DNA of 26,432 nt from positions 1 to 26,432 of the forward strand of contig JAWZXG010000083.1 in NCBI GenBank assembly GCA_037178625.1, in the 5' to 3' direction. The notes under the pieces were generated by a model. That model did not search any database, was not told where the DNA came from, and worked only from the letters and a program-made list of their open reading frames with translations. The stretch comes from Skeletonema tropicum. Lineage: Eukaryota > Bacillariophyta > Thalassiosirophyceae > Thalassiosirales > Thalassiosiraceae. Each line of letters starts with the position of its first letter. The first letter of the stretch is position 1. Position numbers and translations under genes: made by a program. Shown one piece after another: positions 11,141 through 22,660 of the stretch.

Positions 11141-14094
11141 GGTGATACCATACAAGCACATTAGCACTGCTCAGACGTTTGGCGTGCGTAGAAGCGATGC
11201 TACAGTCTCGTGGCAGATATGGGAGGTCTAGTGTGGGCTGGCCAGCAGCACCACATCCCACCAAATCGTACCTATCGTCGCCATTACACGCATGAGCCGC
11301 TTCTAGTGGCCCATTACAGTCGGCGGTGATACCATACAAGCACATTAGCACTGCTCAGACGTTTGGCGTGCGTAGAAGCGATGCTACAGTCTCGTGGCAG
11401 ATATGGGAGGTCTAGTGTGGGCTGGCCAGCAGCACCACATCACCACCAAATCGTACCTATCGTCGCCATTACACGCATGAGCCGCTTCTAGTGGCCCATT
11501 ACAGTCGGCGGTGATACCATACAAGCACATTAGCACTGCTCAGACGTTTGGCGTGCGTAGAAGCGATGCTACAGTCTCGTGGCAGATATGGGAGGTCTAG
11601 TGTGGGCTGGCCAGCAGCACCACATCCCACCAAATCGTACCTATCGTCGCCATTACACGCATGAGCCGCTTCTAGTGGCCCATTACAGTCGGCGGTGATA
11701 CCATACAAGCACATTAGCACTGCTCAGACGTTTGGCGTGCGTAGAAGCGATGCTACAGTCTCGTGGCAGATATGGGAGGTCTAGTGTGGGCTGGCCAGCA
11801 GCACCACATCCCACCAAATCGTACCTATCGTCGCCATTACACGCATGAGCCGCTTCTAGTGGCCCATTACAGTCGGCGGTGATACCATACAAGCACATTA
11901 GCACTGCTCAGACGTTTGGCGTGCGTAGAAGCGATGCTACAGTCTCGTGGCAGATATGGGAGGTCCTAGTGGGGCTGCCAGCAGCACCACACATCCCACC
12001 AAATCGTACCTATCGTCGCCATTACACGCATGAGCCGCTTCTAGTGGCCCATTACAGTCGGCGGTGATACCATACAAGCACATTAGCACTGCTCAGACGT
12101 TTGGCGTGCGTAGAAGCGATGCTACAGTCTCGTGGCAGATATGGGAGGTCCTAGTGTGGGCTGGCCAGCAGCACCACATCCCACCAAATCGTACCTATCG
12201 TCGCCATTACACGCATGAGCCGCTTCTAGTGGCCCATTACAGTCGGCGGTGATACCATACAAGCACATTAGCACTGCTCAGACGTTTGGCGTGCGTAGAA
12301 GCGATGCTACAGTCTCGTGGCAGATATGGGAGGTCTAGTGTGGGCTTGGCCAGCAGCACCACATCCCACCAAAATCGTACCTATCGTCGCCATTACACGC
12401 ATGAGCCGCTTCTAGTGGCCCATTACAGTCGGCGGTGATACCATACAAGCACATTAGCACTGCTCAGACGTTTGGCGTGCGTAGAAGCGATGCTACAGTC
12501 TCGTGGCAGATATGGGAGGTCTAGTGTGGGCTGGCCAGCAGCACCACATCCCACCAAATCGTACCTATCGTCGCCATTACACGCATGAGCCGCTTCTAGT
12601 GGCCCATTACAGTCGGCGGTGATACCATACAAGCACATTAGCACTGCTCAGACGTTTGGCGTGCGTAGAAGCGATGCTACCAGTCTCGTGGCAGATATGG
12701 GAGGTCTAGTGTGGGCTGGCCAGGCAGCACCACATCCCACCAAATCGTACCTATCGTCGCCATTACACGCATGAGCCGCTTCTAGTGGCCCATTACAGTC
12801 GGCGGTGATACCATACAAGCACATTAGCACTGCTCAGACGTTTGGCGTGCGTAGAAGCGATGCTACAGTCTCGTGGCAGATATGGGAGGTCTAGTGTGGG
12901 CTGGCCAGCAGCACCACATCCCACCAAATCGTACCTATCGTCGCCATTACACGCATGAGCCGCTTCTAGTGGCCCATTACAGTCGGCGGTGATACCATAC
13001 AAGCACATTAGCACTGCTCAGACGTTTGGCGTGCGTAGAAGCGATGCTACAGTCTCGTGGCAGATATGGGAGGTCCTAGTGTGGGCTGGCCAGCAGCACC
13101 ACATCCCACCAAATCGTACCTATCGTCGCCATTACACGCATGAGCCGCTTCTAGTGGCCCATTACAGTCGGCGGTGATACCATACAAGCACATTAGCACT
13201 GCTCAGACGTTTGGCGTGCGTAGAAGCGATGCTACAGTCTCGTGGCAGATATGGGAGGTCCAGTGTGGGCTGGCCAGCAGCACCACATCCCACCAAATCG
13301 TACCTATCGTCGCCATTACACGCATGAGCCGCTTCTAGTGGCCCATTACAGTCGGCGGTGATACCATACAAGCACATTAGCACTGCTCAGACGTTTGGCG
13401 TGCGTAGAAGCGATGCTACAGTCTCGTGGCAGATATGGGAGGTCCTAGTGTGGGCTGGCCAGCAGCACCACATCCCACCAAATCGTACCTATCGTCGCCA
13501 TTACACGCATGAGCCGCTTCTAGTGGCCCATTACAGTCGGCGGTGATACCATACAAGCACATTAGCACTGCTCAGACGTTTGGCGTGCGTAGAAGCGATG
13601 CTACAGTCTCGTGGCAGATATGGGAGGTCTAGTGTGGGCTGGCCAGCAGCACCACATCCCACCAAATCGTACCTATCGTCGCCATTACACGCATGAGCCG
13701 CTTCTAGTGGCCCATTACAGTCGGCGGTGATACCATACAAGCACATTAGCACTGCTCAGACGTTTGGCGTGCGTAGAAGCGATGCTACAGTCTCGTGGCG
13801 ATATGGGAGGTCTAGTGTGGGCTGGCCAGCAGCCACCACATCCCACCAAATCGTACCTATCGTCGCCATTACACGCATGAGCCGCTTCTAGTGGCCCATT
13901 ACAGTCGGCGGTGATACCATACAAGCACATTAGCACTGCTCAGACGTTTGGCGTGCGTAGAAGCGATGCTACAGTCTCGTGGCGGATATGGGAGGTCCTA
14001 GTGTGGGCTGGCCAGCAGCACCACATCCCACCAAATCGTACCTATCGTCGCCATTACACGCATGAGCCGCTTCTAGTGGCCCATTACAGTCGGC

Positions 14095-14284
14095 GGTGAT
14101 ACCATACAAGCACATTAGCACTGCTCAGACGTTTGGCGTGCGTAGAAGCGATGCTACAGTCTCGTGGCAGATATGGGAGGTTCCAGTGTGGGCTGGCCAG
14201 CAGCACCACACCACATCCCACCAAATCGTACCTATCGTCGCCATTACACGCATGAGCCGCTTCTAGTGGCCCATTACAGTCGGC
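14095..14284. repeat. 190-bp unit with internal 5-bp duplication
   Basis: CACCACACCACATCC replaces CACCACATCC, adding five bases by local duplication, and TTCCA occupies the T/C site. It lies just left of the insertion-rich block. Confidence 0.85.
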
Positions 14285-14652
14285 GGTGATACCATACAAG
14301 CACATTAGCACTGCTCAGACGTTTGGCGTGCGTAGAAGCGATGCTACAGTCTCGTGGCAGATATGGGAGGTCTAGTGTGGGCTGGCCAGCAGCACCACAT
14401 CCCACCAAATCGTACCTATCGTCGCCATTACACGCATGAGCCGCTTCTAGTGGCCCATTACAGTCGGCGGTGATACCATACAAGCACATTAGCACTGCTC
14501 AGACGTTTGGCGTGCGTAGAAGCGATGCTACAGTCTCGTGGCAGATATGGGAGGTCTAGTGTGGGCTGGCCAGCAGCACCACATCCCACCAAATCGTACC
14601 TATCGTCGCCATTACACGCATGAGCCGCTTCTAGTGGCCCATTACAGTCGGC

Positions 14653-17600
14653 GGTGATACCATACAAGCACATTAGCACTTGCTCAGACGTTTGGCGTGC
14701 GTAGAAGCGATGCTACAGTCTCGTGGCGGATATGGGAGGTCCTAGTGTGGGCTGGCCAGCAGCACCACATCCCACCAAATCGTACCTATCGTCGCCATTA
14801 CACGCATGAGCCGCTTCTAGTGGCCCATTACAGTCGGCGGTGATACCATACAAGCACATTAGCACTGCTCAGACGTTTGGCGTGCGTAGAAGCGATGCTA
14901 ACAGTCTCGTGGCAGATATGGGAGGTCTAGTGTGGGCTGGCCAGCAGCACCACATCCCACCAAATCGTACCTATCGTCGCCATTACACGCATGAGCCGCT
15001 TCTAGTGGCCCATTACAGTCTCGGCGGTGATACCATACAAGCACATTAGCACTGCTCAGACGTTTGGCGTGCGTAGAAGCGATGCTACCAGTCTCGTGGC
15101 AGATATGGGAGGTCCAGTGTGTGTGGGCTGGCCAGCAGCACCACATCCCACCAAATCGTACCTATCGTCCGCCATTACACGCATGAGCCGCTTTCTAGTG
15201 GCCCATTACAGTCGGCGGTGATACCATACAAGCACATTAGCCACTGCTCAGACGTTTGGCGTGCGTAGAAGCGATGCTACAGTCTCGTGGCAGATATGGG
15301 AGGTCCAGTGTGGGCTGGCCAGCAGCACCACATCCCACCAAATCGTACCTATCGTCGCCATTACACGCATGAGCCGCTTCTCTAGTGGCCCATTACAGTC
15401 GGCGGTGATACCATACAAGCCACATTAGCACTGCTCAGACGTTTGGCGTGCGTAAGAAGCGATGCTACCAGTCTCGTGGCAGATATGGGAGGTCTAGTGT
15501 GGGCTGGCCAGCAGCACCACATCCCACCAAATCGTACCTATCGTCGCCATTACACGCATGAGCCGCTTCTAGTGGCCCATTACAGTCGGCGGTGATACCA
15601 TACAAGCACATTAGCACTGCTCAGACGTTTGGCGTGCGTAGAAGCGATGCTACAGTCTCGGTGGCAGATATGGGAGGTCCTAGTGTGGGCTGGCCAGCAG
15701 CACCACATCCCACCAAATCGTACCTATCGTCGCCATTACACGCATGAGCCGCTTCTAGTGGCCCATTACAGTCGGCGGTGATACCATACAAGCACATTAG
15801 CACTGCTCAGACGTTTGGCGTGCGTAGAAGCGATGCCTACAGTCTCGTGGCAGATATGGGAGGTCTAGTGTGGGCTGGCCAGCAGCACCACATCCCACCA
15901 AATCGTACCTACCTATCGTCGCCATTACACGCATGAGCCGCTTCTAGTGGCCCATTACAGTCGGCGGTGATACCATACAAGCACATTAGCACTGCTCAGA
16001 CGTTTGGCGTGCGTAGAAGCGATGCTACAGTCTCGTGGCGGATATGGGAGGTCCAGTGTGGGCTGGCCAGCAGCACCACATCCCACCAAATCGTACCTTA
16101 TCGTCGCCATTACACGCATGAGCCGCTTCTAGTGGCCCATTACAGTCGGCGGTGATACCATACAAGCACATTAGCACTGCTCCAGACGTTTGGCGTGCGT
16201 AGAAGCGATGCTACAGTCTCGTGGCAGATATGGGAGGTCTAGTGTGGGCTGGCCAGCAGCACCACATCCCACCAAATCGTACCTATCGTCGCCATTACAC
16301 GCATGAGCCGCTTCTAGTGGCCCATTACAGTCGGCGGTGAATACCATACAAGCACATTAGCACTGCTCAGGACGTTTGGCGTGCGTAGAAGCGATGCTAC
16401 AGTCTCGTGGCGGATATGGGAGGTCCAGTGTGGGCTGGCCAGCAGCACCACATCCCACCAAATCGTACCTATCGTCGCCATTACACGCATGAGCCGCTTC
16501 TAGTGGCCCATTACAGTCGGCGGTGATACCATACAAGCACATTAGCACTGCTCAGACGTTTGGCGTGCGTAGAAGCGATGCTACAGTCTCGTGGCAGATA
16601 TGGGAGGTCTAGTGTGGGCTGGCCAGCAGCACCACATCCCACCAAATCGTACCTATCGTCGCCATTACACGCATGAGCCGCTTCTAGTGGCCCATTACAG
16701 TCGGCGGTGATACCATACAAGCACATTAGCACTGCTCAGACGTTTGGCGTGCGTAGAAGCGAATGCTACCAGTCTCGTGGCGGATATGGGAGGTCCAGTG
16801 TGGGCTGGCCAGCAGCACCACCACATCCCACCAAATCGTACCTATCGTCGCCATTACACGCATGAGCCGCTTCTAGTGGCCATTTTACAGTCGGCGGTGA
16901 TATACCATACAAGCACATTAGCACTGCTCTCAGACGTTTGGCGTGCGTAGAAGCGATGCTACAGTCTCGTGGCAGATATGGGAGGTCAGTGTGGGCTTGG
17001 CCAGCAGCACCACATCCCACCAAATCGTACCTATCGTCGCCATTACACGCATGAGCCCCGCTTCTAGTGGCCCATTACAGTCGGCGGTGATACCATACAA
17101 GCCACATTAGCACTGCTCAGACGTTTGGCGTGCGTAGAAGCGATGCTACAGTCTCGTGGCAGATATGGGAGGTCTAGTGTGGGCTGGCCAGCAGCACCAC
17201 ATCCCACCAAATCGTACCTATCGTCGCCATTACACGCATGAGCCGCTTCTAAGTGGCCCATTACAGTCGGCGGTGATACCATACAAGCACATTAGCACTG
17301 CTCCAGACGTTTGGCGTGCGTAGAAGCGATGCTACCAGTCTCGTGGCAGATATGGGAGGTCCAGTGTGGGCTGGCCAGCAGCACCACATCCCACCAAATC
17401 GTACCTATCGTCGCCATTACACGCATGAGCCGCTTCTAGTGGCCCATTACAGTCGGCGGTGATACCATACAAGCACATTAGCACTGCTCAGACGTTTGGC
17501 GTGCGTAGAAGCGATGCTACAGTCTCGTGGCAGATATGGGAGGTCTAGTGTGGGCTGGCCAGCAGCACCACATCCCACCAAATCGTACCTATCGTCGCCA

Positions 17601-20600
17601 TTACCACGCATGAGCCGCTTCTAGTTGGCCCATTACAGTCGGCGGTGATACCATACAAGCACATTAGCACTGCTCAGACGTTTGGCGTGCGTAGAAGCGA
17701 TGCTACAGTCTCGTGGCAGATATGGGAGGTCTAGTGTGGGCTGGCCAGCAGCACCACATCCCACCAAATCGTACCTATCGTCGCCATTACACGCATGAGC
17801 CGCTTCTAGTGGCCCATTACAGTCGGCGGTGATACCATACAAGCACATTAGCACTGCTCAGACGTTTGGCGTGCGTAGAAGCGATGCTACAGTCTCGTGG
17901 CAGATATGGGAGGTCCTAGTGTGGGCTGGCCAGCAGCACCACATCCCCACCAAATCGTACCTATCGTCGCCATTACACGCATGAGCCGCTTCTAGTGGCC
18001 CATTACAGTCGGCGGTGATACCATACAAGCACATTAGCACTGCTCAGACGTTTGGCGTGCGTAGAAGCGAATGCTACAGTCTCGTGGCAGATATGGGAGG
18101 TCTAGTGGGCTGGCCAGCAGCACCACATCCCACCAAATCGTACCTATCGTCGCCATTACACGCATGAGCCGCTTCCTAGTGGCCCATTACAGTCGGCGGT
18201 GATACCATACAAGCACATTAGCACTGCTTCAGACGTTTGGCGTGCGTAGAAGCGATGCTACAGTCTCGTGGCAGATATGGGAGGTCCAGTGTGGGCTGGC
18301 CAGCAGCACCACATCCCACCAAATCGTACCTATCGTCGCCATTACACGCATGAGCCGCTTCTAGTGGCCCATTACAGTCGGCGGTGATACCATACAAGCA
18401 CATTAGCACTGCTCAGACGTTTGGCGTGCGTAGAAGCGATGCTACCAGTCTCGTGGCAGATATGGGAGGTCTAGTGTGGGCTGGCCAGCAGCACCACATC
18501 CCACCAAATCGGTACCTATCGTCGCCATTACACGCATGAGCCGCTTCTAGTGGCCCATTACAGTCGGCGGTGATACCATACAAGCACATTAGCACTGCTC
18601 AGACGTTTGGCGTGCGTAGAAGCGATGCTACAGTCTCGTGGCGGATATGGGAGGCTCCAGTGTGGGCTGGCCAGCAGCACCACATCCCCACCAAATCGTA
18701 CCTATCGTCGCCATTACACGCATGAGCCGCTTCTAGGTGGCCCATTACAGTCGGCGGTGATACCATACAAGCACATTAGCACTGCTCAGACGTTTGGCGT
18801 GCGTAGAAGCGATGCTACAGTCTCGTGGCAGATATGGGAGGTCTAGTGTGGGCTGGCCAGCAGCACCACATCCCACCAAATCGTACCTATCGTCGCCATT
18901 ACACGCATGAGCCGCTTCTAGTGGCCCATTACAGTCGGCGGTGATACCACCATACAAGCACATTAGCACTGCTCAGACGTTTGGCGTGCGTAGAAGCGAT
19001 GCTACCAGTCTCGTGGCGATATGGGAGGTCCAGTGTGGGCTGGCCAGCAGCACCACATCCCACCAAATCGTACCTATCGTCGCCATTACACGCATGAGCC
19101 GCTTCTAGTGGCCCATTACAGTCGGCGGTGATACCATACAAGCACATTTTAGCACTGCTCAGACGTTTGGCGTGCGTAGAAGCGATGCTACAGTCTCGTG
19201 GCGCAGATATGGGAGGTCCAGTGTGGGCTGGCCAGCAGCACCACATCCCACCAAATCGTACCTATCGTCGCCATTACACGCATGAGCCGCTTCTAGTGGC
19301 CCATTACAGTCGGCGGTGATACCATACAAGCACATTAGCACTGCTCAGACGTTTGGCGTGCGTAGAAGCGATGCTACAGTCTCGTGGCGGATATGGGAGG
19401 TCCAGTGTGGGCTGGCCAGCAGCACCACATCCCACCAAATCGTACCTATCGTCGCCATTTTACACGCATGAGCCGCTTCTAGTGGCCCATTACAGTCGGC
19501 GGTGATACCATACAAGCACATTAGCACTGCTCAGACGTTTGGCGTGCGTAGAAGCGATGCTACCAGTCTCGTGGCAAGATATGGGAGGTCTAGTGTGGGC
19601 TGGCCAGCAGCCACCACATCCCACCAAATCGTACCTATCGTCGGCCATTACACGCATGAGCCGCTTCTAGTGGCCCATTTACAGTCGGCGGTGATACCAT
19701 ACAAGCACATTAGCACTGCTCAGACGTTTGGCGTGCGTAGAAGCGATGCTACAGTCCTCGTGGCAGATATGGGAGGTCTAGTGTGGGCTTGGCCAGCAGC
19801 ACCACATCCCACCAAATCGTACCTATCGTCGGCCATTACACGCATGAGCCGCTTTCTAGTGGCCCATTACAGTCGGCGGTGATACCATACAAGCACATTA
19901 GCACTGCTCAGACGTTTGGCGTGCCGTAGAAGCGATGCTACAGTCTCGTGGCAGATATGGGAGGTCCTAGTGTGGGCTGGCCAGCAGCACCACATCCCAC
20001 CAAATCCGTACCTATCGTCGCCATTACACGCATGAGCCGCTTCTAGTGGCCCATTACAGTCGGCGGTGATACCATACAAGCACATTAGCACTGCTTCAGA
20101 CGTTTGGCGTGCGTAGAAGCGATGCTACAGTCTCGTGGCAGATATGGGAGGTCCAGTGTGGGCTGGCCAGCAGCACCACATCCCACCAAATCGTACCTAT
20201 CCGTCGCCATTACACGCCATGAGCCGCTTCTAGTGGCCCATTACAGTCGGCGGTGATACCATACAAGCACATTAGCACTGCTCAGACGTTTGGCGTGCGT
20301 AGAAGCGATGCTACAGTCTCGTGGCAGATATGGGAGGTCTAGTGTGGGCTGGCCAGCAGCACCACATCCCACCAAATCCGTACCTATCGTCCGCCATTAC
20401 ACGCATGCAGCCTTCTAGTGGCCCATTACAGTCGGCGGTGATACCATACAAGCACATTAGCACTGCTCAGACGTTTGGCGTGCGTAGAAGCGGATGCTAC
20501 AGTCTCGTGGCAGGATATGGGAGGTCCAGTGTGGGCTGGCCAGCAGCACCACATCCCACCAAATTCGTACCTATCGTCGCCATTACACGCATGAGCCGCT

Positions 20601-22660
20601 TCTTAGTGGCCCATTACAGTCGGCGGTGATACCATACAAGCACATTAGCACTGCTCAGACGTTTGGCGTGCGTAGAAGCGATGCTACAGTCTCGTGGCAG
20701 ATATGGGAGGTCTAGTGTGGGCTGGCCAGCAGCACCACATCCCACCAAATCGTACCTATCGTCGCCATTACACGCATGAGCCGCTTCTAGTGGCCCATTA
20801 CAGTCGGCGGTGATACCATACAAGCACATTAGCACTGCTCAGACGTTTGGCGTGCGTAGAAGCGATGCTACCAGTCTCGTGGCAGATATGGGAGGTCTCA
20901 GTGTGGGCTGGCCAGCAGCACCACATCCCACCAAATCGTACCTATCGTCCGCCATTACACGCATGAGCCGCTTCTAGTGGCCCATTACAGTCGGCGGTGA
21001 TACCATACAAGCACATTAGCACTGCTCAGACGTTTGGCGTGCGTGTAGAAGCGATGCTACAGTCTCGTGGCAGATATGGGAGGTCCAGTGTGGGCTGGCC
21101 AGCAGCACCACATCCCACCAAATCGTACCTATCGTCGCCATTACACGCATGAGCCGCTTCTAGTGGCCCATTACAGTCGGCGGTGATACCATACAAGCAC
21201 ATTAGCACTGCTCAGACGTTTGGCGTGCGTAGAAGCGATGCTACAGTCTCGTGGCAGATATGGGAGGTCCTAGTGTGGGCTGGCCAGCAGCACCACATCC
21301 CACCAAATCGTACCTATCGTCGCCATTACACGCATGAGCCGCTTCTAGTGGCCCATTACAGTCGGCGGTGATACCATACAAGCACATTAGCACTGCTCAG
21401 ACGTTTGGCGTGCGTAGAAGCGATGCTAGAGTCTCGTGGCGGATATGGGAGGTCCAGTGTGGGCTGGCCAGCAGCACCACATCCCACCAAATCGTACCTA
21501 TCGTCGCCATTACACGCATGAGCCGCTTCTAGTGGCCCATTACAGTCGGCGGTGATACCATACAAGCACATTAGCACTGCTCAGACGTTTGGCGTGCGTA
21601 GAAGCGATGCTACAGTCTCGTGGCAGATATGGGAGGTCTAGTGTGGGCTGGCCAGCAGCACCACATCCCACCAAATCGTACCTATCGTCGCCATTACACG
21701 CATGAGCCGCTTCTAGTGGCCCATTACAGTCGGCGGTGATACCATACAAGCACATTAGCACTGCTCAGACGTTTGGCGTGCGTAGAAGCGATGCTACAGT
21801 CTCGTGGCAGATATGGGAGGTCTAGTGTGGGCTGGCCAGCAGCACCACATCCCACCAAATCGTACCTATCGTCGCCATTACACGCATGAGCCGCTTCTAG
21901 TGGCCCATTACAGTCGGCGGTGATACCATACAAGCACATTAGCACTGCTCAGACGTTTGGCGTGCGTAGAAGCGATGCTACAGTCTCGTGGCAGATATGG
22001 GAGGTCTAGTGTGGGCTGGCCAGCAGCACCACATCCCACCAAATCGTACCTATCGTCGCCATTTTACACGCATGAGCCGCTTCTAGTGGCCCATTACAGT
22101 CGGCGGTGATACCATACAAGCACATTAGCACTGCTCAGACGTTTGGCGTGCGTAGAAGCGATGCTACAGTCTCGTGGCGGATATGGGAGGTCTAGTGTGG
22201 GCTTGGCCAGCAGCACCACATCCCACCAAATCGTACCTATCGTCGCCATTACACGCATGAGCCGCTTCTAGTGGCCCATTACAGTCGGCGGTGATACCAT
22301 ACAAAGCACATTAGCACTGCTCAGACGTTTGGCGTGCGTAGAAGCGATGCTACAGTCTCGTGGCAGATATGGGAGGTCTAGTGTGGGCTGGCCAGCAGCA
22401 CCACATCCCACCAAATCGTACCTATCGTCGCCATTACACGCATGAGCCGCTTCTAGTGGCCCATTACAGTCGGCGGTGATACCATACAAGCACATTAGCA
22501 CTGCTCAGAACGTTTGGCGTGCGTAGAAGCGATGCTACCAGTCTCGTGGCAGATATGGGAGGTCTAGTGTGGGCTGGCCAGCAGCACCACATCCCACCAA
22601 ATCGTACCTATCGTCGCCATTACACGCATGAGCCGCTTCTAGTGGCCCATTACAGTCGGC
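14653..22660. repeat. Insertion-rich array block, 43 units
   Basis: Mean unit length rises to 186.2 bp. Thirty-five of 43 units carry small indels, now all over the monomer, including the segment that is invariant elsewhere. By hand count there are about 75 insertions and about 5 deletions; nearly all insertions duplicate the adjacent base or dinucleotide, and substitutions are scarce. Indel-free units start at 16522, 17644, 18756, 20625, 21182 (TCCTA class), 21367 (GCTAGAG class), 21551 and 21735. The longest units are 15026 (191 bp), 16706 and 16896 (190 bp each). The pattern resembles insertion-biased single-molecule read error left unpolished, but recurrent identical insertions leave open a real, older block. 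Some differences here may not exist in the organism. Confidence 0.85.
21367..21550. repeat. GCTAGAG-variant unit, copy 3
   Basis: It carries the same three linked changes as the units at 2663 and 3217 but lies about 18 kb away. It is one of the few indel-free units near the right edge of the insertion-rich block. Confidence 0.85.

Larger units (their letters stand above)
77..14652. repeat. Homogeneous array block, 79 units
   Basis: Mean unit length is 184.5 bp. Thirty-six units appear to be exact consensus (TCTA class, with GGCAGATAT), including four in a row at 6351-7086. Other classes by unit start: TCCTA, 185 bp, at 1186, 1555, 2847, 4321, 6166, 9295, 9480, 9665, 9850, 11878, 12063, 12988, 13357, 13910; TCCA, 184 bp, at 819, 3953, 4506, 5060, 13173 and, with GGCGGATAT, 8375; TCTCCA, 186 bp, at 2109, 4874, 7821, 8559, 10587; TCA, 183 bp, at 7087 and 7638; TA, 182 bp, at 8745; GGCGGATAT with TCTA at 1003 and 3769. 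Odd units start at 261, 632, 1924, 3032, 5612, 10957, 11325, 12248, 12618, 13726 and 14095. Differences all lie at monomer 61-125. Mild extra indels begin from about 10.9 kb. Confidence 0.9.

Noticed and set aside
19502..19882. Longest reading frame in the window, 126 codons
   Set aside because: It runs across two units and is open only because of several one-base insertions in the noisy block. It is the same satellite in shifted frames.
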